This document shows positions 57,576 to 64,000 of a DNA stretch of 64,000 nt, one piece after another. The DNA is from Ascaphus truei (Eukaryota; Chordata; Amphibia; Anura; Ascaphidae), in the NCBI GenBank assembly GCA_036426205.1, contig CM071568.1:37146980-37210979 (forward strand). Reading direction: 5' to 3'. Under the pieces are notes generated by a model. The model was not told the origin of the DNA. It did no database searches and saw only the letters and a program-made list of their open reading frames with translations. A program made the translations under genes and the position numbers. The first letter of the stretch is position 1, and the number at the start of each line of letters is the position of its first letter.

Positions 57576-57959
57576 GTTAAAACCTCAGCAGTAGAATAAA
57601 AAATACAGAAAATGTACAATTGTACAGTATAAACACTTTTATTAGCATTCTACAATAAAGACTGTATTTAAAACACCAATAGCGTGTTGTTCATTCTCAT
57701 AAATACTGTAAATAAATAAAGTACTGAACGTTTAAATAATTTTTGCTCACACACAAAAAACAACATACAGTAGTATGACATCACACTGGACTGTAGATAC
57801 ATCACATACTGAACTCACAACTGCTGTTTCAACATTAACCATGGGGCTGTAATTCCATATAAAGTGAAAACAGTGGTAATGCACTCTGTGTTCATGTAAC
57901 AACTGTACAACAAAAACTATACAGACGTACATAATAAATAAAAACAGCTTGAGATTACA

Positions 57960-59650
57960 CTTTAAAAAACTATTTAGGGTTGTCTGTTTCAGTGTATCTC
58001 CTTCTTTTTTGACGATTTCAATGATTCTTTTAATTGAAGATTGTAATTGAATCGATGTTTTCTGTCTCTAGAAAATTTAAGTCCTGTTTGTAATCCTACG
58101 AGCGGCCTCTGTGATCTCTTTGGTGGCGGCTCTGGTTCCTCGTCCTCATCGTCTTCAGTGATCCAAATCAGTATTTTCACTGCTAAGCTGTGAATGATTT
58201 TTCTGAGCGTTCATATGTTCATGAGTAGGACAGCTGCTTGTCCCATGACCCAAGAGTCAATTGTAGCCCCACGTCCGTATCAAGGAACGGTTCCAGTATT
58301 CGTTCTGCATTGGCCATTTCCTGTTCTGTGAGGCCGTCATTAACATAGATTGCAAATAACAGATGGAGGGCGTGACTTCTTCCTCCGTAAAACCCCTCAA
58401 AGTCAGCATCATCTTCAGTCACTGGCGACTTCAACGTTAGCCGGCACCGGACGTGCACCTGTTTGTTTCGCCAACATTCGAAATGCACATTTGTGTGACC
58501 GCTTCCCATGTTCGCCACCATATAAAAAAAACTTTTTAGATTAATTTTCTTAAAAGACGTAACTGGATAATCACTTGTGATTATTCGGTTGTATCAGCGT
58601 TTTCCAAAAGTCATCTTAGGATTGCATAATGCGTTGATCCAGTGGCTGTATTGGATGTCGTGTTCTTGGGCAAGTAGCGACCCTTATTTTTCCACTCGGC
58701 TATTGGCATCGGCCAGGGGAAGTGCAGGGCAGGTTATCAAGTAACAACAAAGCTTTGTATCCAACCTTTGTTGCCGTAAGTTTTACGGACCTCGGTACAA
58801 ACTGTTGATGAAACCACCTTTCGAAAATCTGGCAGTCATCCAGGCATTTTTGCTAAAGTCATACAAAAAAGGCATAGTACCCATATTACATGGTGGAAGC
58901 ACCGCGGCGATTTAAACTTGCCAATACAAAGTGGCTTCAGTTGTGATTTCGTTTGGTTCACACAAAAAAGTACAGTCACTCTGTCTTTCATATGTAAATC
59001 CTTGTGACGCTGTTCGTCATTCTTACAGGCCAGAGTGGTATTGGCTACATTTTGAAAACACAGTCCGGTCTCATCGCATTTATAAACCTGTTCTGGGTGT
59101 TAAGCCACCATCTTCAATTATCTTCTGAAGCTGGGCAGGGTACGAGCATGAGCTTCATCGTCAGCTGACCGTATTCCTGATATAGCGGTTTTCCTTATTC
59201 CATGTCGCCTTTTAAGCGATCTAGCCATCCACTACTTGCCGGAAGGAGGTGAAGCATTGCCGTGAAGTTGGGTGAAAACTTTTTGGCTTGCGTTTGCAGA
59301 TGGGGTCCAGACAGAGGCGTGCCTTCGGATCTTTCTTGGACAAACCACTGAAAAACAAGCTTTATCCAACTGGCTGCTTTAGGTTCACGCAAACGATTAC
59401 GCTTCAGTCCATCGTCTTTTCTAGGATTTAAACTGCATCACGAAGTTTCTCCTCCTCCTTTTTCCATCCGACGAATGTAGAACTCATTCAGTCCTAGGTT
59501 TAGCCACTTTGGTTTGCGTGACTCACAGATTTATTATGTCAATCGCAGCAATTTTTTCTTGACAGTAAACCTCTTACGTTTTGGTTGAAGTTTCCGCCCA
59601 TTTCTACCTGCTGGGGTTTCAGTATGCCTTTTCCTAGTTTTGAAAACCTG
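57960..59650 (-). pseudogene. Tigger/pogo transposase, frameshifted
   Basis: The order along the minus strand matches the family. A KRKRFTVKKKL start of the CENP-B-type helix-turn-helix lies near 59580. The second DNA-binding helix region is VFQWFVQERSEGTPLSG and SSGWLDRLK (59195..59392). A DETG block of the DDE catalytic core (CDETGLCFQN) is near 59060, LLLLDNLPC with the second Asp near 58725, and QPLDQ near 58640. A C-terminal acidic/basic tail (57989..58520) follows. Near 57970..57990 the shifted frame reads QTTLNSFL, close to the QxxLxxFF PCNA-binding box reported at the end of pogo transposase. Many stops and frame changes make it inactive. Confidence 0.8.
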
Positions 59651-60214
59651 AGGCTTTTTAACAAACTGATCGGGAGGGCTTAAGTACAGTACCTGAGTAC
59701 AGTATTTTACTAGCTCTCAGACAGGACAGTGTGGTTTAGGATAACAATGACAGAGATAACATGAGCAGAGGGGGGCAGAGGTTTGTTTAGGTGTCACTTT
59801 ATTACAATGTGTTATTCTATTTTACATACTTTGTTGTATTATATATGTTATCACTTCATTTGTGTTGCTTATTATTCAATTTTTAATCCTTTTATAAATT
59901 TTTATGTCATGTTTATGTTGAACATTAGTGCGTCTCCATGGTTACTGGTGCAAATGACCCCGCGGGGTCCGTTGCCAGCCGTGACGTCCCATGACCCGCT
60001 GGGACAGTACACGCCGGAACGCCAGAGGCGCAGGGGGAACAGGCAGCCACATCTCACAAGCCGCCCACACACGGCGGCACAGTGCACGCAACGGCACGCA
60101 CAGACGGCCACGGCGCACGCACACACGGCCCTCAGCCCTCACGAGTGCAGCGAGTGCACAGAGTTGCCCACAGAACACCATGTGAACACAGTGTTTGAGA
60201 GGGGATCACTGTGA

Positions 60215-60530
60215 GAAGGGAGGGGGGTTATTGTTTGAGCAGGGAGGGTGTGTTACTGTTTGAGGAGGTAGGGGGGAGTTTGAGCAGGGGGATATTTTAG
60301 CAGGAGGGTACTGTGAGCAGAGGGGGGATACTGTGAGAGAGGGGGGGTACTGTAAGCAGGGGGGGTACTGTGTGAGCAGGTGTGTACTTTGAGCAAGGGG
60401 GGGGGCTGTGAGCGGAGGATGTGGGAGGGATGTGGGGGTACTGTAGCAGGGGTGGTTGTCGTTGGAGCAGGGGTGTACTTTGAAGCCAAGGGGCGGGGGA
60501 TGTGAGCAGGGGGGGAGATGTTTTGTCCCA
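60215..60530. repeat. G-rich minisatellite
   Basis: Irregular units of GGGGTACTGTGAGCAGGGGG, roughly 20-30 bp, inside the right end of the Tigger-like element. The complement's proline-rich frames are artefacts. Confidence 0.85.
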
Positions 60531-60667
60531 ATTTTGCCCCCCCCCCCCAAAAATAAAATTGAAAAAAAAAAATTATTGAAAAAAAAAAAAAACGGAAGCC
60601 ACGTGAAACCGCGTTAAACCGACTTGTCGTTATAACGGGTACGCACATGTAACGGGGGTCACCTGTA

Positions 60668-60674
60668 TAGATTG

Positions 60675-60737
<63 letters not shown>

Positions 60738-60740
60738 TCT
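60668..60740. repeat. (AT)n(GA)n microsatellite
   Basis: An AT run at about 60678..60717 followed by GA repeats to 60736, next to the right end of the transposon. Confidence 0.9.
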
Positions 60741-62490
60741 AGCACAATATATCGCTTTCAATTCTACTATGAGAAACAAAAAAGACCCCAAAGTGCGACT
60801 ACCCAAACATCAACAATGCTAAGTGATAATAAGTGAATTACAAATTGATGATAATAAAGTGATATAACTACAGTGTATACTTGTACAAAAGAATGTAGAT
60901 TAAAGTGTAAAAACAAAATGGAAAAAATACAATCACTTCTTGACTTCTGAAGTGCTGCTACAACACAGAAACCTTCCAGAGGATCTTACAGAACCAGAAT
61001 ATTAGATTACCTTCTGTGAAAGTGCTAGGTGGAAGTATGATCAAGAGACTGTGGTATGATCCACTGGTAAAGCAAGTTTTTAAGGACAGTCGAGCAACTT
61101 GCAACAACAGGATGAACTTACAGTAGTTGCACTAGGAAGGAACAATGTGCTGTTGTCTGTTTATGTTAGAATGTAAGGAACCAGAGGGAAGAGGTATGAC
61201 ATGTTCAAAATGTAATCGTAGTTGTTAACCAAATTACCAATTGGAGTACAAGAGGTGAGGTCAGGCATACTTGTAATTGACCATTACCTAGGACAAGTGA
61301 AATAACCAATAGCTGTGAGGAACAAATGTTTCTAACTGGTGATGCTTTGGGTTGTACAGTATACTGTATGTAGAGCTGAATGGTCATTAGTACACATTCC
61401 TACCACCATTTAAGGATAGCACATGTAAGTTGGGTGAATGCTATAGCAGCCCAAGAATGAGACTAAAACAGAAACGTAAGGTGAGCTGAGTGGAGGGAAA
61501 CCGATCTAAAGGAAAGACAGCTTTCCAAATCACATAACATCTTGATCATTTTAATAGGTTTATGACTTCACATTATTATAATGTCAAAAGGTCACTCCAG
61601 GGTACAGTTTATATTCAGTTTGATAACATGTTAATATTAGGTTGCCCCTTGTGCCTCATTACCTAGTTGGTGACCAAATCCCTACTATGCACTGTTACTT
61701 ATTATAAAGGATGATTGGCTAACCATTATCTTAACCAAAGCAAATATTTATGCTGGTCTACTTTCACTCATAATGTACAGTACAGTATGACACTCCACAA
61801 ATAATGTGGAAAGCTGTTACAATGGGGTTTGGTTCTTGTTTTGCCCAAAATCATTTGCTTTGGTTTTGGATTTTGGAGGAAAAAAAGAACAATGCTAATA
61901 TAGCGTAATAAGGTATGGCCATATTTTAAAATATGTATGGAATCATTTATAAAATCAAAGACAAAGTAAGAGTTCATAACAACTAATAGTGTTCTATTTT
62001 CAATTGTAGAATAAACAATTGAAGTTTGGTAGAGGACACATGAGTCTATGGGAAATCTCTCTGACTGGATATTCAATCTCAAACAGACACAGTTAGCGTT
62101 CCGTCAATGCTCTTTTGCAAGTGTGCCTTTTGCTTTAAGTTCTTGATTATATGATATAGTATGTTCACAATGGATTACTGCTCCGCTGGACATTTTAGAT
62201 GTTTGATGTTCTCCCGGCGAATAGTACACAGACTGTGCTCAGAGTAGCGATATCATCCAACATTTTCTGTGGCTGAGAAACTGACCACTTCATCAAGATT
62301 TGACGCTACACTTTGCTTTGGCCCCTTATAGACCTGCTTCTACCAATTTATTGGTTGCATAATCAAATACAAAAAACTTTGTTTGCTATAAAACAAAGGT
62401 CTTGGAAATTAAAGGGATATAGACATTAATTATATACAATAGCAAATAAAATACCACTTGTGAGCACATTCACATGTCTCAGAAAGGTTC
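60741..62490. other. Intron-like sequence with probable element pieces
   Basis: No gene was seen. The stretches at about 60741..61000 and about 62160..62340 resemble non-autonomous element ends (CACTTCATCAAGATTTGACG near 62287), but boundaries are unclear. Confidence 0.4.
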
Positions 62491-62494
62491 ACTA

Positions 62495-62650
62495 ACCTGC
62501 CTTTCCCCATTAGCTCTTAACATACAATTCTTTCAATGCAGGCAGGGATTAGGGGTAATGAAATGCAAATGAGCACTCACAGTGTCACTTTTTTCTTCTT
62601 GTACATTTTAACATGGACCACTGCAAGCTTATGCCTGCCGTATTACACAG
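62495..62650 (-). repeat. F1 repeat, diverged copy in opposite orientation
   Basis: CCTGCCTTTCCCCATTAGC, GAAATGCAAATGAGCAC and CACTGCAAGCTTATGCCTG match, in order, the complement of the copy at 6016..6270. Confidence 0.65.
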
Positions 62651-62965
62651 CTTATTCAAGAACAGACTGGGTTAGAGAAGTGCATTGCCAGTAAAGCTAG
62701 GGGGGAATATGGGGGGACACCTGGGACTCCTGTCCTCAGTCCGTTCAGATAAGGGACCTAGGTCTACTGCCAGCAACATGTAGAGGGGGCCTGCTAAAGG
62801 GTGTTTGCTGAGGTGCCTATCAGAGGCCGGTGGAAGAGAGGGCATCCACTGACAGACACCTCTGTGTGCCCCCTCAATCCTCCAAGGCAGAAGGTTGCAC
62901 TTGCCCTCCCCCTCTGGTCTTGACCTCCATGCCCCCAAGGCTCTTACAGTACCTATACTCCTAGG

Positions 62966-63555
62966 CCCATACTTCTTTCTCTTCACTCCCCAAGGTCTAT
63001 AACTACCACCCAGATCCAAAAATACTCCCTCCAAGCCCCTCCACACTGGCCAATATCTCATTCTTTACCCCTTGACCGGACCATAGCCTTCTCCCCCTCA
63101 GGCTCATATCTCCTTCCTTCCCGGCCATATCTTTTTTCTCCCCCCTCCACCTGGCCCATATCGCCTCTCTACTCTCCTCCCCCCACAGGCCCATATATTT
63201 TCTTCCCCTCTCCCCCCACAGGCCAAAATCTCTTGTCTCTGCCACTTCTCACAAACCCATATCTCCTCTTACCCCCCTCCTGCAAGCACATATCAGCTCT
63301 CTACCCCCCTCCATAGGCCCATATCCTCTATGCCTCTAAGGATCACATCTTCTCTCGCCCACCTCTCCAACAGGCCAATATCTCCTCTTCCCCCCACAAA
63401 CCTACATCTTTACTCCCCCCCCCCCAAACAGGCCTGCATCTTCTCTCTCCCCCCACAGGCATATCTATATCTTATCTCTCCTCTCTTCCCACCATATGCC
63501 CAAATCTCCTCTCTCCCCCCTCCCCACAGGCCCATATCTCCTCTCCCCCCCTCAT
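62966..63555. repeat. Pyrimidine-rich minisatellite
   Basis: Many degenerate units of CCCCCACAGGCCCATATCTC plus CTCT, about 25-35 bp each. One strand is almost entirely C and T. Glycine- or proline-rich open frames are artefacts. Confidence 0.85.
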
Positions 63556-63559
63556 CCAT

Positions 63560-63780
63560 CACATGCTTATCTGCAACAAGCATGACCCCCTTATCAGTAG
63601 AGAGGTCTTTTGCATTTGGTTCAGGATACTTAAATTCCAATGCATCAGTTTGGTTGTAGTTGTCACACCTAACCGTTACCTGTGGCCTCTCTATGTTGCA
63701 GCTGACAAAGCTGCAGTCTTGTATCTTTTTTCCTTGTAAAGACGAGTAGACAACTGTGTTGTATCTTTAGAGGTGTGATC
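63560..63780 (-). other. Unidentified coding-like remnant
   Basis: The minus strand is open for about 70 codons across 63560..63765, including IERPQVTVRCDNYNQTDALE and LSTDKGVMLVADKHVMDE. It then runs into the minisatellite. Upstream, another frame holds STRLYKEKRYKTAALSAAT, so a frameshift near 63700 may join them. Composition looks protein-like rather than repeat-like, but I do not recognise the family. A decayed transposon gene is the most likely source. Confidence 0.35.
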
Positions 63781-63799
63781 ACCGATACAGTTCTGTCTC

Positions 63800-64000
63800 A
63801 TTATAGCCAAAGTGACAAAAAATGGTACTAAGGCGCTCCTATACAGAGTGTTATATGTGATAATAATAAACAATAATAAATCACTAAGAGGTGTAGAATT
63901 GTGCACTTAGAGAATATATAGAATAGAATAAAGTGAACGTGCAAGTGCAAAAAATTATGTAACAAGGTCGCAGCTCAACCCTATGAAGAAAGGTCCTGGT
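63800..64000. other. Start of a non-autonomous element at the window edge
   Basis: GGTACTAAGGCGCTCCTATA followed by AT-rich sequence and GAAGAAAGGTCCTGGT at the edge resembles the left half of the hairpin elements seen elsewhere in the window. It continues beyond the window. Confidence 0.35.

Larger units (their letters stand above)
56649..60665 (-). mobile_element. Tigger-like (pogo) DNA transposon, 4.0 kb
   Basis: Imperfect inverted ends: CAGGTGAACCCTGTTATAGC on the left and the complement CAGGTGACCCCCGTTACATG on the right, with TA immediately outside both (56647..56648 and 60666..60667). A decayed transposase lies inside on the minus strand. Two minisatellites (57000..57575 and 60215..60530) lie between the gene and the ends. 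Confidence 0.85.

Noticed and set aside
57235..57619. Cys/Val-rich plus-strand and Thr/His-rich minus-strand frames
   Set aside because: Translation of a TG minisatellite.
60206..60648. Proline-rich minus-strand frames
   Set aside because: Complement of a G-rich minisatellite inside the Tigger-like element.

Overview
This window looks like vertebrate intronic DNA, most likely from a frog or another amphibian with a large, repeat-rich genome. The inference rests on the mix of repeats: L2- and CR1-type LINEs, Ty3/gypsy LTR elements, a class I-like endogenous retrovirus, Tigger/pogo and Tc1-like DNA transposons, and many hairpin (foldback) elements with cores such as CCAACGTTTCGG and GAAACGCGTT. 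Base composition is AT-rich with abundant (AT)n and (CA)n microsatellites. There is no bacterial or organellar gene organisation.

Only one host exon is convincing. It is a 117-bp, phase 1-1 exon at 3111..3227 (+) encoding the start of a CUB domain, and it reads like the CSMD (CUB and Sushi multiple domains) family, closest from memory to CSMD3. No other host exon could be supported, so most of the window is probably intron of this gene, which fits the very large introns of CSMD genes.

Layout: 1..5000 holds the CUB exon and two hairpin retroelements, each flanked by a long target-site duplication (17 bp and 14 bp). 5032..9393 holds a microsatellite-centred palindrome, several non-autonomous elements, a hAT-like MITE and a truncated Ty3/gypsy element (LTR, gag start, first part of integrase). 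9491..23458 is a direct duplication of about 6.7 kb. The two copies differ mainly by scattered single-base deletions in the first, so an assembly artefact is likely. 23674..24620 is another foldback. 24745..30255 is a nearly full-length but broken CR1 LINE on the minus strand (5' UTR, PHD-like/esterase ORF1, endonuclease, RT), split by about 1.9 kb of other repeat DNA.

32769..37569 is a complete-ended LTR element on the minus strand with a 4-bp target duplication. It has no visible gag-pol. It encodes a 510-codon open frame with two tandem copies of an eight-cysteine module, and a solo LTR with a 5-bp target duplication sits inside it. 38460..39180 is a CpG-rich minisatellite block with a G24C9 run. 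39628..40678 is a Tigger-like MITE. 48292..55295 is a minus-strand endogenous retrovirus, reduced to LTRs, primer site, an integrase tail and part of env, and carrying L2 LINE fragments. 56649..60665 is a 4.0-kb Tigger-like transposon with a decayed transposase and two internal minisatellites. The window ends in a pyrimidine-rich minisatellite and an unidentified coding remnant.

The best candidates for something undescribed are the LTR element with the duplicated eight-cysteine protein, the TSD-flanked hairpin retroelements, and a roughly ninefold excess of the heptamer TACTGTA/TACAGTA in ordinary-looking intron. No homology search could be run, so family names are by recognition only.
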